Shown here: positions 1-7,075 of the stretch, piece by piece | Layout: the number at the start of each line of letters is the position of its first letter | Position numbering within the stretch: position 1 is the first letter of the stretch | DNA from: Streptomyces sp. GESEQ-4 | GTDB taxonomy: Bacteria; Actinomycetota; Actinomycetes; Streptomycetales; Streptomycetaceae | DNA length: 64,000 nt | Direction: 5' to 3' | NCBI RefSeq assembly: GCF_017948455.1 | Contig: NZ_JAFFSU010000013.1 | Coordinates: 202,857 to 266,856 of the forward strand | Made by a program: the position numbers and the translations under genes | The notes under the pieces: model-generated | Database searches by the model: none | Seen by the model: only the letters and a program-made list of their open reading frames with translations | Told to the model about the DNA's origin: nothing

Positions 1-496
1 TGAAGGCCGCGACCCGGTAACCCGCGAAGGCGTTGTCGCCGCCGGCCCGGACAGCGGCCAGCAGCGCGGCCGGACCGTGGCAGACGACGCCGAGCGGCTT
101 GCCGGAGTCCAGGGTGTCGGTGAGCAGCTTGCCGGAGGTGGCGTCGACGGAGAGGTCCTCCATCGGGCCGTGACCGCCCGGGTAGAAGACGGCGTCGTAA
201 TCGTCGAGCCGGACGTCCTCCAGCTTGACCGGCTGCTGAAGCTCGGTGATCGAGGCGAGCGCGGCCGCGACCCGGTCGGCGCCCTCCTGACCGCCGTTGA
301 ACTCCGGCGCCAGGCTGGCGCGGTCCACGGTCGGCACGACGCCGCCGGGCGTGGCGACCACGATCTCGTGACCGGCGGCCTTGAACGCCTCGTACGGGGC
401 GACGGCCTCCTCGGCCCAGAAGCCGGTCGGGTGCAGGGAGCCGTCGGCGAGAGTCCAGTGGTCGACACCGGTTACTACGAAGAGGATTTTTGACAT
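1..496 (-). CDS. DJ-1/PfpI family protein (C-terminus cut by window edge)
   Basis: Read from an ATG at 496 leftwards, the protein opens MSKILFVVTGVDHWTLADG and continues with a class I glutamine-amidotransferase-like fold. The nucleophile elbow is GVVCHGPAALL, where Cys is the expected catalytic residue, and a YPGGHGPMEDL loop precedes it. These are hallmarks of the DJ-1/PfpI/Hsp31 group, whose members act as chaperones, glyoxalase-like deglycases or proteases, so the exact activity cannot be assigned. About 165 codons are visible and the 3' end is outside the window. It is divergent from the NTF2-like gene at 640 across a repeat-rich intergenic region. Confidence 0.85.
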   Translation of the reverse strand, partial: MSKILFVVTGVDHWTLADGSLHPTGFWAEEAVAPYEAFKAAGHEIVVATPGGVVPTVDRASLAPEFNGGQEGADRVAAALASITELQQPVKLEDVRLDDYDAVFYPGGHGPMEDLSVDATSGKLLTDTLDSGKPLGVVCHGPAALLAAVRAGGDNAFAGYRVAAF

Positions 497-639
497 GCGT
501 CCACCCTAGGGGGGCCTGCCATAGGGATCCAATGAGGAATCCGATGTGTGTCATAGCTAATCCAATAGCTACGGACCGGTACCCGATACGCGTTACCCGA
601 TACGCTTATTCAACTTGTTGAGTAGTCCACAGTGAGGTG
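497..639. promoter_or_regulatory. Divergent intergenic region with stacked repeats
   Basis: This 143-bp gap separates the PfpI and NTF2-like genes and is unusually AT-rich for the window. It holds ATAGCTA twice (553-559, 565-571), a 12-bp direct repeat TACCCGATACGC twice (580-591, 594-605), and a perfect palindrome TCAACTTGTTGA (610-621) about 20 bp ahead of the start at 640. The arrangement looks like operator DNA for a small HTH regulator encoded elsewhere; no regulator gene lies next to it here. The regulatory role is inference. Confidence 0.45.
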
Positions 640-1041
640 ATGCTCGTGCACCCGTTCCGCAAGGCCGTCGAGAACCGTGACATCGCGGCCGTAGAGGCGC
701 TGCTGGCCGACGACGTCGTGTTCACCAGCCCCGTCGTCTTCAAGCCCTACCCGGGCAAGGCGATCACCGCCGCGATCCTGCGCGGCGTGCTCCGCGTCTT
801 CGAGGACTTCACCTACGTCCGTGAGATCGCCAACCCCGACGGCCGCGATCACGCGTTCGTCTTCACCGCCACCGTGGCCGGAAAGCAGCTCCAGGGCTGC
901 GACTTCCTGCACTTCGACGAGGACGGCCGCATCGACGAGTTCACCGTCATGGTCCGTCCGCTGTCCGCCGCGAACGCGCTGGCCGAGGCGATGGGTGCGC
1001 AGTTCGAGCAGATCGAGCGGGAGGCGGCCGGCGCGCAGTGA
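640..1041 (+). CDS. NTF2-like / SnoaL-like family protein
   Basis: A 133-residue protein with the pattern of a small alpha+beta-barrel NTF2-like fold: an N-terminal helix (HPFRKAVENRDIAAVEALLADDVVF), then strands ending in GCDFLHFDEDGRIDEFTVMVRPL, which is characteristic of SnoaL-like proteins. No specific catalytic set can be named. ATG 640 is chosen; GTG 637 is immediately upstream and equally close to the purine-rich GTGAGG. The gene is divergent from the PfpI gene and may share its regulation. Confidence 0.8.
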   Translation: MLVHPFRKAVENRDIAAVEALLADDVVFTSPVVFKPYPGKAITAAILRGVLRVFEDFTYVREIANPDGRDHAFVFTATVAGKQLQGCDFLHFDEDGRIDEFTVMVRPLSAANALAEAMGAQFEQIEREAAGAQ

Positions 1042-1099
1042 CGCGGGCCACAGGGCGGGCGGGGAACTCGGACCCCGCCGGGCCCGACTGCTGAAGGTG

Positions 1100-1342
1100 A
1101 TGGACGACTCCCGACGACTCCCCACCGGCGCGGGTGCGGGCGCGGCACTGCGCAAGCTGCCGCCGCCCGCGCTCTGTGGTTTCCTGCTGCTCCTCGCCCT
1201 GCTGTTCACCGTGTCGTACGCCGTCGGCGCGGGCGCCGGGCCGGTCGCACCCGGCATGCACGACCCCGGAACCGTTTCCGACGGCGATGACGGCGAAGGT
1301 GACGGCACGACTCACGGGGGCGGGGGCGGGCACGGTGGCTGA
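1100..1342 (+). CDS. Small membrane protein with His/Gly-rich tail, upstream of copper ATPase
   Basis: An 80-residue protein beginning MDDSRRLPTGAGAG with one hydrophobic helix (about residues 25-41, CGFLLLLALLFTVSYAV). Its short C-terminal tail is rich in Asp, Gly and His and ends THGGGGGHGG. The reading frame overlaps the likely GTG start of the copper ATPase by 8 bp, which suggests translational coupling. The His-containing tail and the position make a metal-related role likely, but no family is recognised, so the function is inference. A start at GTG 1098 is out of frame and was not considered. Confidence 0.6.
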   Translation: MDDSRRLPTGAGAGAALRKLPPPALCGFLLLLALLFTVSYAVGAGAGPVAPGMHDPGTVSDGDDGEGDGTTHGGGGGHGG

Positions 1343-3710
1343 AGCGACCCTGGTGACCACCGACCTGACCGTCGGCGGCATGACCTGCGCGGCCTGTGTG
1401 AACCGCGTCGAGAAGAAACTCGCCAAGCTCGACGGCGTCACCGCGACCGTCAACCTTGCCACCGGCCGGGCCCGGGTGAGCCATCCGGCGTCCGTGCGGC
1501 CCGAGGAACTGGTCGCGACCGTCGAGAAGGCCGGGTACACGGCCGCGCTGCCCGAGCCTCCGAAGGAGCGCCGGGTTGCTCGGGATGCGGCGGAACTTCC
1601 GGATGACGTACGGCAGTTGGTGATCACCGCGCTGCTCGCGACGCCGGTGCTCGTGCTGTCGATGGTGCCTTCGCTGCAGTTCCGCAACTGGCAGTGGCTG
1701 TGCTTCGTGCTGGCCGCGCCGGTCGCCGTCTGGGGTGCGTGGCCGTTCCACGCGCGCGCGGTACGCGGGCTGCGGCACTCGGCGGCGACCATGGACACGC
1801 TGGTGTCGCTCGGTGTGGTGGCATCGTTCTCCTGGTCGGCGTATGCGCTCTTCCTCGGCGGCGCGGGCGAACCGGGGATGCGGATGCCGTTCAGTCTGCT
1901 GCCCTCCGCCTCCGACGGCGTGGCGCACGTCTACCTCGAAGCGGCCGTCGGTGTACCGCTGTTCGTGCTCGCCGGCCGCTTCCTGGAGGCGCGGGCGCGG
2001 CACGGGACGGGAGCGGCGCTGCGGTCGCTGGCGGCGCTCACGGTCAAGGACGTGGCGGTACGGGAAGACGGGAGTGAACGTCGGCTTCCCCTGGGGGAGT
2101 TGCGGGTCGGCCAGGTCTTCGTGGTGCGGCCCGGGGAGCGGGTGGCCACCGACGGTGAGGTGGTGGAGGGCGGTTCCGCGGTGGACCTGTCCCTGGTCAC
2201 CGGGGAGAGCGAGCCGGAGGATGTGGTGCCGGGCGCGACGGTCGTCGGCGGAGCCGTCAACGCGGGCGGGCTGCTGCTCGTCCGGGCCACCGCGGTCGGC
2301 GCCGACACGCAACTCGCCCGGATCGCCCGGCTAGTGACAGAGGCTCAGGCGGGCAAGGCGCGGGCGCAGCGGCTGGCGGATGCGGTGGCGGGCGTCTTCG
2401 TCCCCGTCGTGCTCGCGCTCGCCGTCACGACGCTCGGCTTCTGGCTGGGCGCCGGGGCCGAGCCGCAGGCCGCGGTCACCGCATGTGTGGCCGTACTCGT
2501 CGTGGCCTGCCCGTGCGCCCTCGGCCTGGCGACACCGACCGCACTGATGGCCGCCACCGGCCGGGGCGCCCAGCTCGGCGTCCTGGTCCGCGGACCGCAG
2601 GCCCTGGAGGGGCTGCGGCACCTCGACACCGTCATCCTCGACAAGACCGGCACCCTCACCTCCGGCCACATGACCGTCGCCCGCATCACCGCCGTGCCGG
2701 GCGGCCTCGGCCGCGAGACCGCGCTGCGCCTGGCCGGCGCGGTCGAGCAGGGCTCGGAACATCCGCTGGGGCGGGCGATCGCCGCGTACGCGCGAAGGGC
2801 GCTGCCGGAGGGGGCGTTGCCCGAGGTGGGCGAGTTCCGGGCGGTGTCGGGGGTGGGTGTGCGGGGGCGGGTCGGCGGGCGGTTTGTTGAAGTCCTTGGG
2901 CCGGACGGGGAGTTGTCCGTGTCGCGGGCGGATGTGGCCCCGGAGGGGGTGTTGCCCGAGGTGAGCGAGTTCCGGGCGGTGCCGGGGGCCGGTGTGCGGG
3001 GCCGGGTCGACGGGCGGCTCGTCGAAGTCCTTGCTCCGGACGGGGAGTTGTCCACCCCGCTGGCGGACGCGCTGTCGGTTGCGGAGGTCGCCGCGCACAC
3101 GCCGGTGCTGGTGCGGGTGGACGGAGTCGACCAGGCGCTGATCGAACTCGGGGATGTCGTGCGCCCCGGCAGTTACCGCGCCGTCGACCGGCTGCGGCGT
3201 CTGGGCGTACGTCCGGTCCTGGCGACCGGCGACCGGGCGGCGTCCGCTCGTGCCGTCGCCGCTGACCTGGGCATCGACGAGGTGCACGCGCGCTGCACAC
3301 CCGAGGACAAGGCCGATCTCGTACGGGAGTTGAGGGCGCGCGGTGACCGCGTCGCGGTCGTCGGTGACGGTGTGAACGACGCCGCCGCGCTCGCCGGAGC
3401 CGACCTCGGCATCGCCATGGGCAGCGGCACGGACGTGGCCGCCGGGGCGGCGGACGTGACCCTCGTGCGCGGTGACATCGAGGCCCTGGCCGACGCGATC
3501 CGGCTGGCCCGCCGCACCCTGGGCACGATCCGCACCAACCTCGTCTGGGCCTTCGGCTACAACGCGGTGACGCTGCCCCTCGCCATGGTGGGCCTCCTCA
3601 ACCCGATGTTCGCCGCCGTGGCCATGTCGCTCAGCTCGGTGCTGGTGGTGGCGAATAGCCTGCGGCTGCGGTCCTGGCAGCCGACGCGAGCAGGAGAACG
3701 TACGCGATGA
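1335..3710 (+). CDS. copA: Copper-translocating P1B-type ATPase (CopA-like)
   Basis: A heavy-metal P-type ATPase of 791 residues. In order it shows an N-terminal metal-binding domain with GMTCAAC (about residues 15-21), paired membrane helices, the actuator motif TGES, the transmembrane CPC metal site (VACPCALGLATP), the phosphorylation loop DKTGT, the HP motif SEHPLGRAI in the nucleotide-binding domain, and the hinge GDGVND. The CPC plus CxxC combination indicates Cu(I) export. The start is taken as GTG 1335, overlapping the upstream small gene; an in-frame ATG at 1287 would add 16 residues inside that gene. The nucleotide-binding domain carries a 45-residue tandem duplication (see the repeat at 2805-3074). 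The stop overlaps the next start (ATGA). Confidence 0.93.
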   Translation: MAEATLVTTDLTVGGMTCAACVNRVEKKLAKLDGVTATVNLATGRARVSHPASVRPEELVATVEKAGYTAALPEPPKERRVARDAAELPDDVRQLVITALLATPVLVLSMVPSLQFRNWQWLCFVLAAPVAVWGAWPFHARAVRGLRHSAATMDTLVSLGVVASFSWSAYALFLGGAGEPGMRMPFSLLPSASDGVAHVYLEAAVGVPLFVLAGRFLEARARHGTGAALRSLAALTVKDVAVREDGSERRLPLGELRVGQVFVVRPGERVATDGEVVEGGSAVDLSLVTGESEPEDVVPGATVVGGAVNAGGLLLVRATAVGADTQLARIARLVTEAQAGKARAQRLADAVAGVFVPVVLALAVTTLGFWLGAGAEPQAAVTACVAVLVVACPCALGLATPTALMAATGRGAQLGVLVRGPQALEGLRHLDTVILDKTGTLTSGHMTVARITAVPGGLGRETALRLAGAVEQGSEHPLGRAIAAYARRALPEGALPEVGEFRAVSGVGVRGRVGGRFVEVLGPDGELSVSRADVAPEGVLPEVSEFRAVPGAGVRGRVDGRLVEVLAPDGELSTPLADALSVAEVAAHTPVLVRVDGVDQALIELGDVVRPGSYRAVDRLRRLGVRPVLATGDRAASARAVAADLGIDEVHARCTPEDKADLVRELRARGDRVAVVGDGVNDAAALAGADLGIAMGSGTDVAAGAADVTLVRGDIEALADAIRLARRTLGTIRTNLVWAFGYNAVTLPLAMVGLLNPMFAAVAMSLSSVLVVANSLRLRSWQPTRAGERTR
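2805..3074 (+). repeat. 135-bp in-frame tandem duplication inside copA
   Basis: Two copies begin at 2805 and 2940, a period of 135 bp or 45 codons. Both encode PEG(A/V)LPEV(G/S)EFRAV followed by G(V/A)GVRGRV, then VEVL(G/A)PDGELS. The segment carries the GxGxxG element of the ATPase nucleotide-binding domain, so this domain has two such elements. Copies differ by scattered substitutions and no frame is lost, so the duplication is not brand new and has been kept in frame. Confidence 0.85.
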
Positions 3711-4222
3711 CCTCGGCCCACCACCCCTGGCACCCCACCCGCCGTCGCCTCACCGAGACCCTGCTCGCCGCCCTCGTCCCGGTCGCCGCATGCAGCGTCG
3801 CGCTGGCCGGCCTGACGGTCTGGGTGAGTGCCGGAAAGGCGGGCGCCCCGCCCCGCGTCGGCGTCTCGGACGCGCGCGTGTTCCTGCCGTACGGCGACAC
3901 CACGGACACCGCGGCCTTCTTCGACATCTCCAACTCGGGCGGCGCGGACGACCGGCTGGTCCGGGTCACCTCGACCGACGTCCGCGGTGAGATCACACTC
4001 AGCCGCCACCGTATGACCGGCAGTGGGGCGGCCTACGCCGAGGACGTGGAGTCGGCCGCCGTGCCCGCGGGCGGCGAGCTGTCCATGTCGCCGCAGAGCA
4101 TCGACGCGACCCTGCGAGCGGGCGCCGACTGGCGGACCGGCGACCTCGTGGCGTTCACCCTGCACTTCAGGCACAGCGATCCGGTGCACGTTCCCGCGGT
4201 CGTGGTCCGGCCGGGTTCGTGA
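3707..4222 (+). CDS. Membrane-anchored PCuAC-like copper chaperone domain protein
   Basis: A 171-residue protein with one N-terminal membrane anchor (about residues 18-40) and an extracytoplasmic domain. The domain matches the PCuAC/DUF461 pattern: TAAFFDISNSGGADDRLVRV, then a strand with SRHRM, then VPAGGELSMSP. The family normally coordinates Cu(I) with an H-x-M pair, a mid-loop Met and a second H-x-M. Here the first pair (HRM) is present, but the later Met and H-x-M positions read AYAEDV and IDATL, so the site looks incomplete. It starts inside the copA stop (ATGA overlap), which supports co-translation and a role in copper delivery or buffering outside the membrane. Confidence 0.78.
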   Translation: MTSAHHPWHPTRRRLTETLLAALVPVAACSVALAGLTVWVSAGKAGAPPRVGVSDARVFLPYGDTTDTAAFFDISNSGGADDRLVRVTSTDVRGEITLSRHRMTGSGAAYAEDVESAAVPAGGELSMSPQSIDATLRAGADWRTGDLVAFTLHFRHSDPVHVPAVVVRPGS

Positions 4223-4372
4223 CCTGCCCGCCCTACAGACGTCGGCCCCGAAACCCGGTACGTTCCCGGGAGTTGTCGTGGCGTGGATCACACGCCTTGG
4301 GGCGAGTGGGGAAACGGTTCATATCCGTACCCAGACGTGACGGTGGACGTCAGGATGCGAGGATGAGGCGCC

Positions 4373-5038
4373 ATGACAGCAGGGTGGTGTTCTCGCACAG
4401 TACGGGCCGCGGTGTTCGCGGCCGTCTGTGTGCTGCTCGCCGCCCTGGGCCACGTTCTGATGTCCGGCGCCCATGTGCCCGCCTGGACGCTGGCCGCGGG
4501 TGTGGCAGGAACCGGCGTCGTCGGCTGGGGCCTGGCGGGCCGTGAACGCGGGCTCGCCCTCGTCGTGACGGTCGTGGTCGTCGCCCAGACCGCACTGCAC
4601 CAGGCGTTCTCATACGCGCAGTCGGTGAGCGGCTCGACCTCCATGACCTCGGACATGGACATGGGCGCGGCCCACATGGACTCGAGCCACATGGATCACA
4701 TGGGGCATACGGCTTCGCACTCCATGCCCTCTATGTCCTCCATGCCTTCCATGTCCTCCGTGTTCTCCATGTCTTTCGGCATGCTCGCCGCCCACCTGCT
4801 CGCCGCGCTCCTGAGCGGACTGTGGCTGGCGTACGGCGAACGGGCCGCCTTCGGCATCCTGCGCACCGTCGCCGGACGGCTGGCCGCACCCCTGCGGCTG
4901 CTGCTCGCCCTGCCGACCCCGCCGCACCGCCCACGCCTCGTCGTGCGCCGTCGGCGTTCCGAGCGGGCCCCGCGGCTTCTCCTTCTCGTCCACGCGATCA
5001 CCTCTCGGGGTCCACCCCTGGGGACCGCTGTCATCTGA
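4373..5038 (+). CDS. Membrane protein with Met/His-rich extracytoplasmic loop
   Basis: A 221-residue protein with three hydrophobic helices in the N-terminal half, then a striking loop (about residues 83-140) of alternating Met, His, Ser and Asp such as MTSDMDMGAAHMDSSHMDHM and repeated SMPSM units. Another helix pair and a basic, Arg-rich C-terminal tail follow. Met-rich and His-rich loops of this kind bind Cu(I)/Cu(II) in several copper proteins. Together with copA and the PCuAC-like gene this suggests a copper sensor, buffer or transporter accessory, though no named family is recognised. A GAGGATGAGG purine stretch precedes the ATG at 4373. Confidence 0.7.
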   Translation: MTAGWCSRTVRAAVFAAVCVLLAALGHVLMSGAHVPAWTLAAGVAGTGVVGWGLAGRERGLALVVTVVVVAQTALHQAFSYAQSVSGSTSMTSDMDMGAAHMDSSHMDHMGHTASHSMPSMSSMPSMSSVFSMSFGMLAAHLLAALLSGLWLAYGERAAFGILRTVAGRLAAPLRLLLALPTPPHRPRLVVRRRRSERAPRLLLLVHAITSRGPPLGTAVI

Positions 5039-5051
5039 AGACAGCCGGTGA

Positions 5052-5078
5052 CCCGAGGCCGCCCATGCGCGCCTCGGG
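5052..5078 (+). terminator. Hairpin terminator after the Met/His-rich gene
   Basis: An 8-bp perfect stem CCCGAGGC (5052-5059) / GCCTCGGG (5071-5078) lies 14 bp after the stop. It has no T-run, as is usual for streptomycete terminators. It probably ends the copper-export transcript. Confidence 0.55.
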
Positions 5079-5099
5079 CTTCGGTCGTACGTCTATGAA

Positions 5100-5131
5100 G
5101 GCGTCGTAAGAGGCGTCGTAAAGGCGTCGTA
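5100..5131. repeat. Three spaced GGCGTCGTA repeats upstream of the sigma factor
   Basis: GGCGTCGTA occurs at 5100-5108, 5112-5120 and 5123-5131, spaced 12 and 11 bp apart, i.e. about one helical turn. The array lies about 80 bp upstream of the sigma factor start. CGTC is a common -10 element of ECF promoters, so autoregulation is possible, but this is inference. Confidence 0.5.
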
Positions 5132-5212
5132 CGGCCGTCTCCCCACTGACCGGGCCGCCGCACCCACGCGTGCGCCGTCGGTCCGATTCTGGATGACCGA
5201 GAAGGACACCAG

Positions 5213-5881
5213 GTGATCACTCCTGCCCTGCCTCTCCAGTGCGACAAAAACGGCAGAAGGGAAGTAATTAGTCAGACGGAAGTCATCGACCAGGCAACCC
5301 TCGACGACTCGATAACCGCCTGGGCGCTCGCCGCCCGCGGCGGAGACCCGGACGCCGTCGAGCAGTTCGTCCGCGCGCTGCACCGCGACGTCCTGCGGTA
5401 TGTCGCCCATCTCTGCGCCGATCCCCAGGCGGTCGACGACCTGGCGCAGGACACGTTCCTGCGGGCGCTCGGCAGCCTGCACCGGTTCGAGGGCCGTTCG
5501 TCGGCCCGCTCCTGGCTGCTGTCCATCGCCCGGCGCGCGGTGATCGACCGCTACCGGTACGCCGCCGCCCGGCCCCGCCTGTCCGACGTACCGGACTGGC
5601 AGCTGGCGATCGAGCTGGCCCAGCCGCAGGACCTGCCCGGGTTCGACGACGGCATCGCGCTGCTCGACCTGCTGGCGGGGCTGCCGGACGAGCGCCGGGA
5701 GGCGTTCATCCTCACCCAGCTGCTCGGGCTGCCGTACGCGGAGGCGGCCGAGGTGAGCGACTGTCCCGTGGGGACGGTCCGTTCGCGGGTCGCTCGCGCG
5801 CGGGCGACGCTGATGGATCTGCTGGCGGAGGCGGAGGAGCCGTTGCCGCGGGCGGAGCACGCCGCGTTGGTGGCGGCGTAG
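5213..5881 (+). CDS. ECF-type sigma factor resembling mycobacterial SigC
   Basis: A 222-residue sigma-70 family protein. Region 2 includes DDLAQDTFLRALGSLHRFEGRSSARSW and the following AIARR-type helix; region 4 includes LPDERREAFILTQLLGLPYAEAAEV followed by CPVGTVRSRVARAR. The wording of regions 2 and 4 is very close to what I recall for M. tuberculosis SigC, which has been linked to copper acquisition. There is no anti-sigma gene next to it, as is also true for SigC. GTG 5213 is chosen because GAGAAGGACACC sits at the right distance upstream. It lies between copper export genes and a metallophore-type importer and is the prime candidate regulator of the isonitrile locus. Confidence 0.82.
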   Translation: MITPALPLQCDKNGRREVISQTEVIDQATLDDSITAWALAARGGDPDAVEQFVRALHRDVLRYVAHLCADPQAVDDLAQDTFLRALGSLHRFEGRSSARSWLLSIARRAVIDRYRYAAARPRLSDVPDWQLAIELAQPQDLPGFDDGIALLDLLAGLPDERREAFILTQLLGLPYAEAAEVSDCPVGTVRSRVARARATLMDLLAEAEEPLPRAEHAALVAA

Positions 5882-5892
5882 GCCACGGGAAC

Positions 5893-5926
5893 GGGGGTCG
5901 GTGGCGAGGTCTCGCCACCGACCCCC
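5893..5926 (+). terminator. Strong 16-bp perfect hairpin after sigma factor
   Basis: Arms 5893-5908 and 5911-5926 are perfect reverse complements (GGGGGTCGGTGGCGAG and its partner) with only a 2-nt loop. The hairpin starts 12 bp after the sigma factor stop, so the following ABC operon probably has its own promoter between 5927 and 6017. Confidence 0.75.
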
Positions 5927-6017
5927 GGGAACTCATCCGCCCCTGACCCCGACTACTGCACCGGGTGACGGACAGTCGCCCCCGTAGCAAGTGGATCGTG
6001 GATCGGGGAGAAGTTCG

Positions 6018-7073
6018 ATGCGTTCTCGTGTGAGGTGCGGTACGGCCGCCGCCGTGCTCGGCGGCCTGCTCCTGGCAGGCTGCGGCGATGCGGAGACGGA
6101 CTCGGCCGGCGGGAGCGGGGCGGGTGCCCAGCCCGTGACCGTCACCGACTGCATGGGCGCGAAGACCACGTTCTCCGCCGCCCCGGAGAAGATCGTCACC
6201 AGCAACGCCTCCAGCCTGGAGCTGCTGCTCCGGCTCGGCGCCGGCGACAAAGTGATCGGAACCGGTTTCCCGCCCGGCAAGGGCACGCTGCCCGCCGCGC
6301 TCGACACGCGGGCGCAGCAGGTGCCGGTGCTCAGCGACACCGTCATCCCGAAGGAGAAGCTGCTCGGCTCCGGCGCGGACGTCTACATCGACACCTTCGC
6401 CTCCATGGACGGCATGGGCGGCGGTATGGGCGACGCGCCGACGGAGGAGGAGTTCAAGGCGGCCGGGATCAAGCACATCTACCTGAAGTCCACCGCCTGC
6501 GCCGCCGAGGCCAAGGGCCCGGTCACGGACCTGACCGCCGTCGAGGACGACATCACCTCGCTCGGCCGGGTCACCGGCACGAGCGCCGAGGCGAAGAAAC
6601 TCGTCGCCGGGATGAAGGACAAGGTGGACGCCGTCCAGAAGGCGGTCGGTGATACGCCCGAGAGTGATCGGCCGACGTACTTCTTCTTCGACTACGACGC
6701 CGGCACCAAGCAGCCCTTCGTCGTCTGCAACCGCCAGGTCGCCCACGCGGTGATCACGCTCGCCGGTGCCCGCAACGCCTTCGGCGACTGCGACGGCGAC
6801 TTCAAGCAGGTCGGCTGGGAGGACGTCATCGCGAAGAACCCCGACTGGATCCAGCTGGGGGTCCGCGACCGGGGCAGCGCCGCCGCCAACGAGAAGGCTT
6901 TCGACGAGGCCGAGAAGTGGCTCAAGGCAAACTCGGCCACCAAGGGCCTGACAGCCGTCAAGGAAGACCACTTCCTGCGCATCGGTTCCGAGCAGACCAC
7001 CATCGCCGGGGTGGAGAACGCCGACACGGTGGAGCGGATCGCCCGGGCCGTCCACCCCGGCAAGGTCGACTAG
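6018..7073 (+). CDS. Metallophore/cobalamin-type ABC importer substrate-binding lipoprotein
   Basis: A 351-residue lipoprotein with a signal peptide ending in the lipobox LLAGC, then a TroA/FepB-like class III binding fold (VTVTDCMGAKTTFSAAPEKIV, SLELLLRLGAGDKVIG, WEDVIAKNPDWIQLG). This class binds metal chelates, heme, cobalamin or free metals. The lobe contains a Met-rich stretch (SMDGMGGGMGDAP). ATG 6018 follows a GGGGAG at 6005-6010. It is followed directly by a FecCD permease and an ATPase, forming a complete importer. Location beside an isonitrile synthase makes a metal-isonitrile complex a plausible ligand; that is inference. Confidence 0.88.
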   Translation: MRSRVRCGTAAAVLGGLLLAGCGDAETDSAGGSGAGAQPVTVTDCMGAKTTFSAAPEKIVTSNASSLELLLRLGAGDKVIGTGFPPGKGTLPAALDTRAQQVPVLSDTVIPKEKLLGSGADVYIDTFASMDGMGGGMGDAPTEEEFKAAGIKHIYLKSTACAAEAKGPVTDLTAVEDDITSLGRVTGTSAEAKKLVAGMKDKVDAVQKAVGDTPESDRPTYFFFDYDAGTKQPFVVCNRQVAHAVITLAGARNAFGDCDGDFKQVGWEDVIAKNPDWIQLGVRDRGSAAANEKAFDEAEKWLKANSATKGLTAVKEDHFLRIGSEQTTIAGVENADTVERIARAVHPGKVD

Positions 7074-7075
7074 CC

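Noticed and set aside
5927..6017. Possible cobalamin riboswitch or iron box before the first ABC importer
   Set aside because: The leader is under 95 nt, has no recognisable B12-box and no TTAGG/CCTAA dyad, so neither control element can be supported.
5927..6017. SigC-type promoter (GC-rich -35 with AAT, -10 CGT) before the importer
   Set aside because: Partial matches exist (GGGAAC, CGTGGA) but spacing and bases do not fit well enough to call.
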